Shown here piece by piece: positions 35,198-45,589 of a stretch of DNA of 64,000 nt. The translations under genes were made by a program, and so were the position numbers. Under the pieces are notes generated by a model. The model did no database searches, had not been told where the DNA came from, and saw only the letters and a list, made by a program, of their open reading frames with translations. Source of the DNA: Chrysophaeum taylorii (taxonomy: Eukaryota > Sar > Pelagophyceae > Pelagomonadales > Pelagomonadaceae); contig JAQMWT010000531.1 in assembly GCA_029834535.1 (NCBI GenBank), forward strand, positions 1 through 64,000, given 5' to 3'. Every line of letters begins with the position of its first letter. Position 1 is the first letter of the stretch.

Positions 35198-36238
35198 TCA
35201 ACCACCGAGGAGGAGGTAGACGATTAGGAAGGAGAGGAGCATGTTGACCGCGAAGAGAAAGTCGCAGAAAGAAGAAGAAGAAGAAAAAAAAAAGGGACCG
35301 CGCCTCAAGCGGGCGCAGAGGATGGCGACCACCAGGAGGAGCGCGGCACTTGTCACCAAGACGACGAACTCCAAGGACCAAACCCCGCCTTTCCGGGCTC
35401 TCAGGACAAAAATGAAGAGGTCCCACGCGCCATCCCGGACGACGAGAGACATGGGAATGGGGAGCCAGGGGGGCGGGGCATCGAGGAAAAAAAGCCGGGC
35501 GTCAACGTCCTCGCGAACCCTAAACGACGCAGCCCTGGCCGCGGCGTCGATTTCGCGCTTGCGTCGCTTGGTTTCCTCGGAAACAGCCTTCCTCGCGGCC
35601 GCGGCCTTCTTTTTAAAGGCCTTTATTCTTCGTTTCTTGTCGGTCGTCGTTCCTTTCGACTTTTGTTGTTTCCTAGAAACCCCCTCGACGGGGGGGGGCG
35701 GCGGCGGCGGCGGGGCGGGGACCTCGGCGAGCGTCGAGCACGCCTCGTCGTCGCCCTCGTCGTCGAGTCCCCCCAGAGCCTCCTGCATGTCGAGCCACAG
35801 GGCCGAATTCGAGGGCATTGGGAGACCGCACTCGACGAGCCGCGGCCACTTGAGCGCCGAGGTGGCCGCCTTTCCGAGCGCGAGCGTTAGCCTTCCCGCC
35901 GAAACCGAGTCCGCGTCTCTATAGACGCCATCGACCTCGCCCCACAATCGGTCCAGCGCGAGCTCCCAGCGCCCGCGCTTCGACGTGGCCGACACTTTCA
36001 AGCCGCGCGGCTCGACCACGACGCGCTCCACCGCGGCGTCCGTCGCCGCCGGGGCCGACAGCGTGTGCGAGAACTTGATTTCGACGAATATTCGCGACGC
36101 GTTCTGTGCCCACCGAAACGCGGGCCTCAGCCGCTGTTCCGTTCGGAGGGATATCAACTCGCGGAGCGCGGCGCGGTGGGCTTCGCGCGCCGCCTCGTCG
36201 CCGAGGACGACAGCGACAGCAACAAAGACCACCCACAT
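35198..36238 (-). CDS. CS/p23-like domain protein with signal anchor and two C-terminal membrane segments
   Basis: Starting at the ATG at 36238 the product has 346 residues. Residues 1-14 (MWVVFVAVAVVLG) look like a signal peptide. About 40-125 resemble a CS (p23/alpha-crystallin-like) domain: FRWAQNASRIFVEIKFSH, then VSATSKRGRWELALDRLWGEVD. A Pro run (8 or more) and a basic Lys/Arg-rich coiled segment follow. Two hydrophobic helices close the protein, around FVVLVTSAALLLVVAILCA and FAVNMLLSFLIVYLLL. This predicts an ER or secretory membrane protein with the CS domain in the lumen; CS domains commonly bind chaperones or clients, but the role here is unknown. The frame is open upstream to 36364, but that part overlaps WDR55 and contains no domain. 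Confidence 0.65.
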   Translation of the reverse strand: MWVVFVAVAVVLGDEAAREAHRAALRELISLRTEQRLRPAFRWAQNASRIFVEIKFSHTLSAPAATDAAVERVVVEPRGLKVSATSKRGRWELALDRLWGEVDGVYRDADSVSAGRLTLALGKAATSALKWPRLVECGLPMPSNSALWLDMQEALGGLDDEGDDEACSTLAEVPAPPPPPPPPVEGVSRKQQKSKGTTTDKKRRIKAFKKKAAAARKAVSEETKRRKREIDAAARAASFRVREDVDARLFFLDAPPPWLPIPMSLVVRDGAWDLFIFVLRARKGGVWSLEFVVLVTSAALLLVVAILCARLRRGPFFFSSSSSFCDFLFAVNMLLSFLIVYLLLGG

Positions 36239-36284
36239 TCCGACTAGTTTGTTTTTCAAATAAAAAACCCCTCGTGCGCGCGCG
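36239..36284. promoter_or_regulatory. 46-bp divergent promoter region (CS-domain gene / WDR55)
   Basis: Only 46 bp separate the divergent start codons. It is AT-rich in the middle (tttgtttttcaaataaaaaac) with no other element recognisable. The 5' untranslated regions must be tiny or overlap the opposite gene. Confidence 0.45.
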
Positions 36285-37415
36285 ATGGACGACGACGATG
36301 AGACCCCCGACGACCTCTCTCTCGACGCGACCCCGTTCTCCCTCGATTTCCACGGGTCGCGCAACGCGCTGGCCGTCGGCCTCGTGACAGGCGAGGTGTG
36401 CGTCCACGATCTCGCTGCCGCCGAGGTGCGTCGGTTCCCCGCGGGCAGCGGCAGCTGCCGGGTCGTTGCCTGGCACCACGATACGGTGCTGACGGGGTAC
36501 GAAAGCGGCGCCGTGGTCGCCTGGGACGTCGCCCGCGGCGCCCGCGTGTCTCACAAAAAGCTCGACGGGGCCGCGAGCGCGTGCTTGGCATCCGAGACGG
36601 CCTATTGCGTCGGCGACGACCTCGGCAACGTTTACGTGTGGGACGCGAGGGCCGGCGATATGCTCCGCGCCAAGCCGCACGAAGACTTCGTCTCAGGAAT
36701 CGCGGCGCACGACGGCCTCATCCTCGCGTGCGCAGCCGACGGCCGCCTCTCTGTCCTCGAGCCGCGCCGTAATCTCGATCGCGTCTCAACTTCCGACCCG
36801 CAAGACGACGAACTCCTCTCTATCCAGGTCATCAAGGGCGGTCGGAAAGTCGTCTGTGGCACGCAAACCGGTGCCCTCGTTATCTGGAGTTGGGGGCGCT
36901 GGGGTGATTCGAGCGACCGCGCTCTCGGACACCCGGAGTCCGTCGACGCCATGCTCAAGGTCGACGAGGACATCCTCTGCACCGGCTCCTCGGACGGCCT
37001 CCTCAGGGTTGTCAGAGTCCAGCCCGGCCTCCACCTCTTGGGTGTCCTCGGGGACCACGACGGCTTCCCGATCGAGCGCCTCGCCTCCAACCACGACCTC
37101 TCTCTCGTCGCCTCCCTCTCCCACGATACCGTCGTCCGCTTCTGGGACGCGAGGGAGTTGAATACGCTCGGGGCGGATGACCACGCGACCGACATGGCTC
37201 CTGCTGCTCCGCATCATCAGCAACGCGCGAACGTGGACACGGACGACCTCCCCGACGACGATGATAGCGACTGGGACACCGACGACGACACCGATATGGA
37301 CAACCCGACGCGCCACGTGCCACCGCAGCAACGACAAAAACAAAAACAACAACAACAACAACAACGAAGACGGCTCAAGACTAAAACGGAGCAGTTCTTC
37401 GATGGCCTGGCGTGA
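36285..37415 (+). CDS. WDR55: WD-repeat protein WDR55 / Jip5-like
   Basis: A 376-residue WD40 protein. The family signature is clear: HPESVDAMLKVDED, GSSDGLLRVV, GDHDGFPIERL and SHDTVVRFWD in order, preceded by KVVCGTQTGALVIWSWG. WDR55 (yeast Jip5) is a nucleolar or nuclear factor for ribosomal RNA production and large-subunit biogenesis. After the propeller (about 15-295) comes an Asp-rich stretch, a Gln run encoded by (caa)n near 37340-37370, a basic segment, and the end EQFFDGLA, matching the acidic then basic tail of the family. Intronless. The tail repeats are unstable-looking but in frame. Confidence 0.9.
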   Translation: MDDDDETPDDLSLDATPFSLDFHGSRNALAVGLVTGEVCVHDLAAAEVRRFPAGSGSCRVVAWHHDTVLTGYESGAVVAWDVARGARVSHKKLDGAASACLASETAYCVGDDLGNVYVWDARAGDMLRAKPHEDFVSGIAAHDGLILACAADGRLSVLEPRRNLDRVSTSDPQDDELLSIQVIKGGRKVVCGTQTGALVIWSWGRWGDSSDRALGHPESVDAMLKVDEDILCTGSSDGLLRVVRVQPGLHLLGVLGDHDGFPIERLASNHDLSLVASLSHDTVVRFWDARELNTLGADDHATDMAPAAPHHQQRANVDTDDLPDDDDSDWDTDDDTDMDNPTRHVPPQQRQKQKQQQQQQRRRLKTKTEQFFDGLA

Positions 37416-37813
37416 TGGCCAGGGGGAAGTGCTTAGGTCTTTTTCTTCCGTGGCGTTATAATGTTCGGTTTATGAAAGTATTTATTCTCGATCATCATCG
37501 TCGGCGGCGCCAGCGGCTGTCGTGGCGGGTTCTTTCGAGCCCCACTTCTCCTACAACCTCTTTTATTACCTCTTGTATTCGTCGTCTCCAGACTGATTTT
37601 CCGTCGTCAAAAAACCTGATCATTCATTATTATTCATTGTTTTTCTTTCCTTTACCTTTGTACAAGAGTACTCTCTGGATATTCTTGTGGAATGTATCCA
37701 TGATGACGTCGTCGGAACAACGACGATGCAGACAGAATGCGGCAGCAACACACAATATGATTCAACCCGCGCGCCAGCCAACTCTACCCTGAGCACAATG
37801 CGATGTTGACTTC
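37416..37813. other. Intergenic region, no gene seen
   Basis: About 400 AT-richer bases with ttatt clusters near 37560-37640. No plausible coding frame. It holds the 3' region of WDR55 and the 5' region of the next gene. Confidence 0.5.
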
Positions 37814-40086
37814 ATGGCGCCATCTATCGCAGTGCTGTGCGACAAGGCGCCACCAGTCGAATCCATCGATGAGGTTGACGCCATCATCGCGCGGAGCAAC
37901 AAGTACTTCCCGAAAGGTCGCCGCGACAAGAAGCGTAAGCGCACCACATTGCGTGGGCCCTATGGTGCGGTCGTGGGAAGAGTGCCGGGCGTTACCCTCC
38001 AAAAACGTCGCTCGAAGAGGCTGCCGACGCTGTCACCTCGCGAGGCGCCTACCTCGCTCCTCGAGCAAGCTCCGACCGTCCCCCGCAGCGTCCACCAGTC
38101 GATAATTTTCGTGACGTGACTCCGCAGGCTCCTCCGTTCGAAGTGGGTACCGCCTGCATGTACAGCTTTCCCAGCCAGCAGTCGAGCCGAACCATCGAGA
38201 ATCAAGGGCGCCAGGTCGCTTGCAACGCAAAAGAGACGGCAAAACGGAAAGCTCTGCTTCCATATTTGGACGACATCTCATTGACAGACTTGCGCTTGAC
38301 AGAGCTCAAGCAGTCGCTGCACAAAATCAATCAGGGTGTGGACGCCTTCAAGCGAGAGTACACGGTGCCCTTGTGGGAACAGGTGAGTGCGCGAGAAGAC
38401 AAAAAGGCGATGGCGGCGGCTCTAATAAAGGTCGACGGCGATGAAGCGCAAGGAACCACCGCTTCGACGTGGGTTCGAAGGCAGTTGCTTGATGAGGCGA
38501 CGGATGTTGACTTGCTGCGCGAGTGCGCCGACGAACTGCGCGCGCGATACGAAAAGAGCGTCGAAGCCGAGGAGGCGAAAGCACGCGGCCTCGAACCAAC
38601 GCGGGCGGAGACCGTCGCGTCTGAAACGAACACGTTGTGCACCCAGTTTCCGAGATTCAGCGAGCTTGTCCGCTTAAAGGAATTCGGCGCGGCGTTGCCC
38701 GACGACCACGATTTGGCGCGCGGCCCCGCGTGGTTGGTGCGCACGATGGAGGAGGTATACGATGCCCTCGCGGTCGCCTACGCCGCCGGCGGCCCGGGTG
38801 GTGCATCTCGACGCCACGTCGTGATTCCTTCGCGAGCGCCTCGTGCACCCGACGTAGCGGCGGCGTTTTTCTGGCGAAAATTTGGGACCTTGGCCCCCTC
38901 GTGTGCGTTCAGCCTCGCGAGGGAGCTCAACCGCGCGTCATTAACGGGAAGCTCCGACGCGCTGCTGTTCAAAACGATCCTTTCCGAGAGGCGTAGCAAT
39001 GAGCCCTTGGCCTTAGTTTTGCATGCGCGCGGGCTCCTTGAAAGCTGCTTTGGCCTGTTGCTGCGACGTGTGACGCAGCGCGTGATAAACGGGGCCGATG
39101 GTCGCCTGGGACAGCAAGGATTGTTGCCGCGCCGAGAGGAAGCCCCGCTCGTCGTGCCGCACGCCACGTACGGCGGTGATGCATTGAAAGACGCGCGCAG
39201 TCCGCTCTACGATCCCACAATCGTCTCCGTGCTCCTCCCCAGAGCAGCCGTCGCGAAAATTGCCCGAAAGCTCGTAGGCGGTCGCGGAGGGGCCGAACGC
39301 GCGGCTTCGGACGAGCTAAAATCCCGCGGAAAGGCAGCGCGCAAGGCACACGAAATCACCATTTCCAACGACGAAGCTGCGTCTGATGATGACAACAAGG
39401 AAATGTGCGCAGTGATCGCCAACGCGACGACGCCCGAGGCGCTTGCTCGCGCGCTTGTCCAAAAGCTCGAGACGACGTACTTCGCTAAAAGCAAGCGAAC
39501 CTCGGCGCTGTTTGCGAAGCCTCGAGACAACGCCAGGGCAGCTTTCCCCGCTGTCGCAGATGACGATGGTCTTTCACGACGACTCGAGTACGCCGAAGTT
39601 GCCAATATCCTCCTCGTGCTCGCGGACATTGTGTCGGAGGCGCCCGAAGATCTCGTTTCTTACGTCGCGTACGACGACGACGGCTCACGGCTCACGATGC
39701 TCGAGTCGTTGCACAAGGCGCAAGATGACGCTACCGCCGCCGAAAATCTGAGTGTAAAGGTGAAAGACGCAGCAAGCGCGGCGACACAAGCGAAATCGAT
39801 GGTGTCTTCGATCAAGGCGAAGCTCGCGCGCCTCGAACGGCAGGATGGTGCACGGCACCGCGCGGCGGATAAGGCCAAATTGCTTCGAAATAGAACAAGT
39901 TTGTTGCTGGCAGAAGGCGATTTGGTGCGTGCGAACACACTTTTCGCCGAACGTCGGTCTCAATTGGATGCGCTCGAGCGCCGCATAGATATGGTTTGGA
40001 ACACCACGACGACGTCGAGCTCGAAACACGATCCCGCGTCGCACGACGACAACCACCACCACCATCACCACCACGTCTCTCCTCCC
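37814..40086 (+). CDS. 5' exons of a large coiled-coil/IQ/ankyrin protein (probably one gene with 40169-45409)
   Basis: Exon 1 starts at ATG 37814. A short intron removes an in-frame stop: either 38090-38127 (38 nt) or 38111-38127 (17 nt), both ending in ccgcag. Exon 2 runs from 38128 to a gtgagt donor at 40087, phase 0. The roughly 750 residues have no domain I recognise. The start is basic (KGRRDKKRKR); the middle is mostly helical; about the last 150 residues are a coiled coil (AKSMVSSIKAKLARLERQ region) followed by a His run from (cac)n at 40050-40072. If the donor is not used, translation stops at 40137. I favour splicing into the next frame, because that frame has no early ATG of its own and has a matching phase-0 acceptor at 40168. 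Confidence 0.6.
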
Positions 40087-40168
40087 GTGAGTGTCCTGCC
40101 TACTACTACGCTTCGTCTCGACCAACGTGCCATTTAAAAAAGCATGAGCGTCAGCAGTGTGCTCACAG

Positions 40169-43100
40169 GTGGACTGCGCTCTTCGAATATTGCGTGCATA
40201 CGCCGCGCGCGAGAGTATCGTAGAAGCCACGCGGCGACGCCGAGAGCGAGACGCGAAGCGCCACATGTTCGCAGCGGCTGCGTCCGACGAAGGTTTTGTT
40301 TCAGACCCTGGGGTTTTCCAGTCCGAAGAAGTGGACTCCTTTAAGGCAAAAAAACACGTCCTCGAGGACCACAGTGATATTCTCGAGCCCTTGATCCGCG
40401 CGCAACACGAAAGCGCGGGGAAGATTCAGTCGTGGATGCGCGAAACACTCGCGCGGCTAAAGGGGGAGACAAAATCGTCCGTCGTAGCATTGGTTGGGCA
40501 GCGCGACAAAATCCGCTACGTACAGGTGGTCCAAAAGAAGCGGGAAGAAGGAGACGAGCGCGTTGCCGCGAGTCGCGACTTGGTACGGGTGATGCGACTT
40601 CGAAAAGTCGACAAAGATGCCGCTCGGTCCTTCGCGGAATCACAGGAAAAAGTGGCTCACAAGCTTCGCGAGCACGAGGCTGAGCGCCGAAAGCGAAACA
40701 AGGATATGCTCGCCCTCCGCGAGCACGAGCGAGCCTGGCGCGCACTCTCGCGAGCCCGACGTTTTTCCCTCGGCCGCGGCAAACGACTCTTGCGCGGAAT
40801 CTTGCGCGTCTGGCATGCTAAGGCACGAGAGTCCGCGCTCGCTTGCCGAAGCGCGACGTTCATTCAAAGCGCGTGGCGACGTCGGGCCGCCGGACGCGAA
40901 CTCGACAGATTGCGGCGGCTCGAACATCGGAAACTGAACGCTGCGATGATATGCTACGGGCGCGCGGAGCAGCGGCGAATGCACCGCATAATCGTCGAGT
41001 GGTGCCGGCGATCAAATGTAACCGCCAGTGCTGCAAGAATGGCGGCGAAACTCGAGATGCGCTTGCTGGAGAGAATCGTCACCTCGTGGTTTGCGCGGGC
41101 GAAGTTTGGCGAGCGTCGACGGCACTACGCGGCTCGAGTCCTGCAGCACCACATCCGTGCAATGGGCGATGCGAACTTGATAAAACGGCGGACTTCAATT
41201 TCGGCCTCGACTACGGTCGCCGCGGCTTGGCGCGGACACAGCGCGAGGCGCTACGTCGCGGGTCTCCGGGTGGATCTCGACCTTCGACGCCGAGAATTGC
41301 AACAACGGGAGCGGGCTGTCTTGGATCTCAGATCCAAGATCAGTAGCCAATACATGAGTGCGGTGTGTCGTGCGTGGTATCGTACGGCAAAGCTTCGCGC
41401 TCTGGCTCTCAGTCGCGGTCGGCTGAGAAAATTGCGGTGCGTGCTACGAGGATGGCGCGAGCGTACGGAGGAACTCGTCGCGGAGCGCGCGCGACGCTTC
41501 GTGGCGTGCGAAGATCTCCTGCGACGTTTTGTGCACGGGTTCGTAGCTCGTCAGAGATTTGTGCGCGCCTTGCGGCCGTACCGCGCGGCTCGCACGATTC
41601 AAACACACCTAGCGCGACCGCACTCGGCACTCTTACGATACGCGGCAACGCGCGAGCTCCACGACGCCGTCGTTTTTACGCAGAGATGGCGTCGCGGAAT
41701 CTTGGGCCGCAGGCGCGCGCGTTTGGAAAACCTTGAGCGGCTTTTTGTTGCCGCTTACGTCGACGACGCCGATGCTCTCATTCGTCGGCATACGGCTGCC
41801 GTCGCGCTGCCCGCGCTGGAGTCGACGAGCGCGACGGTCGCGAAGCACGCGGCAGCAGGCGATCTCGCGCTTCATCGAGCTGTGCGCGGTGTGGCTGTCA
41901 GCGCCGTGGAGACGTGCCTGACAATGCTAGGCCTCGGCGGTGATTGGTGCAATGACTCGGGGAGCACGCCGCTCCACGTCGTTGGCGAGCCACTCGAGCC
42001 CCCGCGGAACGCCGCGGAGGAGATCGCTGAAAAGAAGCGCAAGCGCGAAGACGAAATAAACTTCTACGCGGGCAAGAGCACGCTAAGTAGTAGTTTTTTG
42101 CAGTCGAAGATGCTTACCAGTGCTTCAGGATCGAGGACGCCAAGAGCGAACAAAAAGCAAACTAATTCTGAGAACCTGATTCTCGCGGCGGGCGCGTCGC
42201 TCGTCGACGGCGGAGAGAGCTGCGCGGTTGCGGGATTGCTGCCTGTCAAAATCACGACCGACTTCTTTGGCGAGTGGTTTGAATCGCAAGCGACAACGAA
42301 CGTCCTGGTCCTCGGTTCATCACCACACCGCACGTACATCGATTCCGACGAGTCAGAGGCCGGAAGCATCCCGTCCGAGGCGTCGGAGCGCGAGGCACGG
42401 CTTGCACTTATGAGCGCGGCCGAAGTGGACGAGATGACCAGCCAGGAGTCTTCGAAGGTTGGGGATATTGTTGAGATGCTTCTTACTCGCGGGGCCAACC
42501 TCGAAGCACTGGACGCGCTCGGTCGCACGCCGTTGATGAGCGCCGTCGAGCGGCGCGACGTCGGTTTGGTCGGCGCGTTGTTGGACCGGGGCGCTCGAAC
42601 CGACGTGACTGACTACGCCGGCGACACGCCGCTGACGCTGTCTGCGCGCTGCGGGTGCGTCGCAATAGGACGCCTGATTCTGAGATCCGGGACTGAGCCC
42701 GACGCGTCCGGACGGAACGGTCGCGCCGCGATTCACGAGGTGTGCCGGCGAGCAAATCGCGGATTCGCGCCGCGGTTTGCCCGCGCCTTGTTGGCGTCCG
42801 GCGCTTCGCTCGAGGGGCTTGACGACCGAGGCTGGACGCCGCTCGCGCACTGCGTGTCGTGTCCCCACCACGAGAGGCAGAATACCGAAGATCTCGAGGA
42901 TCGCGTCGACGGCCGGTCGACGGGCTCGCCCGAAGAGGCCGTGTTGCAACTGCTGCTGGAGCGCGGCATCAATCTAGACGAAAAATACGAGGACGGGTCG
43001 ACGGTCTTGCATCTCGCCGCCAAGGCGAATCGCGTGGACGCGGTGTCGGCGATCATCGACGTTGGCGACGCGGACGCGTCAGCGAGAGACGGTTCGGGAG

Positions 43101-45074
43101 AGACGCCGCTCCACATTGCGGCCCGCGCCGGCGCGACACACACGCTTCGGGCGTTGCTGCGGCGCGGCGCCGACCTATACGTCTGCGACGACAACGGGAA
43201 TCAGGCGATCCACGCTGCCTGTCTCGGCGGCCACGTCGAGACGATCGAGACGTTGGTCGCGTACGAGGCCCCGCTCGGGTGCCGGAACTGGGCCGGGCTC
43301 ACGCCGCTGGGGATCGCGCGCATGTACGGAAAGCACCGCGTGATTCAGTACCTCCTCAACACGATCGCCTCGACATCGCTTGGAGTTGTCGGCGACGACT
43401 CGACCGACGACGCCGTCGCGGCGTGGTCGCGACCGGTAGCTTCGGCGGCGAGGAAATGGCGCCAAGTATGGAGCGGCGAAGAGGGGCTCAGCGAGCGGAC
43501 GTGGCACCACGCCGACACGGGCGAAGTGCGATCTCTACCGCCGCCGGACCGGGCCGAACACGTTGCCGAGCTTTGTCGTCGAGCGTGGCCCGAGATAGTA
43601 CTCAAGCGTGAGTTGGTCGTCGCCCGAGTCGAGGACCGCGAAGACGACAAGACGACGATCATCGGGTCGGCCGAATACGAGCTCGAGCGGAGCCAACACG
43701 AAACCCAGGTGGTCCGGCTGCGCCAAGAGCACGAAGCTGCCATTGTCATGCAGACGCGGTGGCGGCGGCTGGACGCGATCAACCTCGCGGCGTCGAACCG
43801 GGAGCGTCGAGACGCGTCGCGCAGGATTCAACGCGCAACGCGCGTCCTGCTGGCCGAAAAGAAGCGGCTCGGCGATGAGCGGGAGGCGCGAGCCGCCGCG
43901 CATCTCCAGCGCCTTTTCCGGGGGCGCGAGATGCGCCGCGACCTCGAGAACTTCCTGCGGGAGCGCGCGTGGTGGCATCGCGCCGAGCTCCGGCTCGCCG
44001 TGCAACTCCAAAGACTTTGGCGGGGCCACGTCGCGCGAAGGTTCGTCAAATGCTTGCGTCTTCGCGCCAACGGACCCCGCGGCTACGGCGACTGGCACGC
44101 CGTCGTCCGAGCGAGCGGAAAGCCACGTCGCGTCTTCGGAATCTACGAGGAAAGATTCTTCCCGCCGCACCGCGACGTCAGGTTCTACCACAACCGCATC
44201 ACGGGCGTGTGCTTCTGGGATCAGCCGTCGGATTGGGTCGCGCTCGACCGCGAAGCGTACGAGGAGCGCGAGCAGCTTCGGCTCCAGGGATTTACCAAGC
44301 GCGATGACGCGGCCGCCGCCCGTCTTCAGGCAATCTGGAAGGGGCGCGGGGAGCGGCGGAACCTCCGCGCTACCCTCGAGGGTGCCAAGCTCATGCGCGA
44401 ATGCGAAGCCGAGTACCTCAAAAACCCGCGCGACCTTCGTAAGCTCGCGCACTACCTCCTGTATCTCCACGCGATGCGAGAGGACGTCGAGCGCGCTCGT
44501 CCGCTCTACCACCACGCGATCGAGCTCATGCAGCGCCGAGGTCCCGACGACGCGTGGCTGTTGTGTTCGTACGCGGTGTTCCTCGCGGCGACGGGCGAGG
44601 ACGACTGGGCGACGATCGCGGATCTCGCAGATCGCGGTCGGCGAGCGCGCGACGGGCCGGCTGGCCGAGGCGACCAACGGAGCTACGACCTCGGGCGAGG
44701 CTTCTTCCGGTCTGCGATCGCGCAGCGCCCGCGGTCGGGCTGGGCCTGGCACAATTATGCGCTCGTCCTCCAGCTCGTGTACTTGGACTTCTCGGGCGCG
44801 GAGGAGAGCTACGTGCGCGCCGTGCTCGTCTCGCCGCGCGACAATGTCCTGCAACGCAACTTCGACACGTTTCTCGCGCAGCGAGGGAGCGAGAAGACGT
44901 GCTTCGACGCCATACGCAACTTCATGACCAACGAGATGCTTCGCGAAAAGGCGATCGAGAAGAAGCAGCTCGACGCGCTTCGTCGCGACCCGAAGATACA
45001 GGAGATGGCGCTCAGGGTGCAAATGGCCTGGCGTCGCCGCGAATTCCGACGACTCGTATTCGAACGCGCGCAGC

Positions 45075-45107
<33 letters not shown>

Positions 45108-45409
45108 GCGTGTCACACCCGGGAAGCAGCGAGTCGCAGCTCACGGCGAGCATAGTCGACGAGCCGCCGTATTCTGCGGGAGATTCCTCCTCCTCCTCCT
45201 CTTCGTCACAAGAAGAGCCTGGGGCCGTACTTCGGTGGGAGGTCGGCGAGACGGCGGACGGTCGGAGGTACTACTTCGACACGGTCAACGGCGTCGCGCA
45301 GTGGGAGGAGCCGGCGAGCCTCGATGAGGTCGTGGTCTTGGCGGCCCGCCCGATGACGGTGGAGACGGCCGCGGGCTCGTGGAGACAAGAGCAGGAGGCT
45401 GATTCATAA
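40169..45409 (+). CDS. Large IQ-motif, ankyrin-repeat and WW-domain protein (3' exon)
   Basis: This 5.2-kb open frame encodes about 1746 residues. In order: helical, basic N-part; an IQ/calmodulin-binding-rich zone at nt 40840-41720 (for example AATIQ-type segments with WRRR or WRG); ankyrin repeats at nt 42460-43400 (DALGRTPLMSAV, DGSTVLHLAAKAN, SGETPLHIAARAG, NGNQAIHAACLGG); a WW-like segment at about 43490; a second IQ zone at nt 43730-44390; a TPR/HAT-like helical part with ARPLYHHAIELM and WHNYALVLQ at nt 44480-44900; an Asn run of ten from (aac)n; and a C-terminal WW domain (LRWEVGETADGRRYYFD to QWEEP) at nt 45225-45315. Likely a cytoskeletal or axonemal scaffold that binds calmodulin; function is inference. 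If independent, its first in-frame ATG is at 40265. Confidence 0.75.
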
Positions 45410-45589
45410 TGATGATGGCTTCAATATCATCCCTGCAGGGTTGCTAGGTGGTGGTGGTCGTGGGTATCGTGGGTATCCGGAGTATTTATTGGGTGTCATC
45501 AGGACGAGAGTCTTAAAAAACCGTCCGTCGAACGTCAGATCGCAGAGCGACACGAAGAGAAGGCGCGAGATGTTTGAAGCGGCTGCATA

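Noticed and set aside
43535-45076. Minus-strand frame of 513 codons opposite the IQ/ankyrin gene
   Set aside because: Sense strand has ankyrin, IQ and WW motifs; the antisense frame has none.
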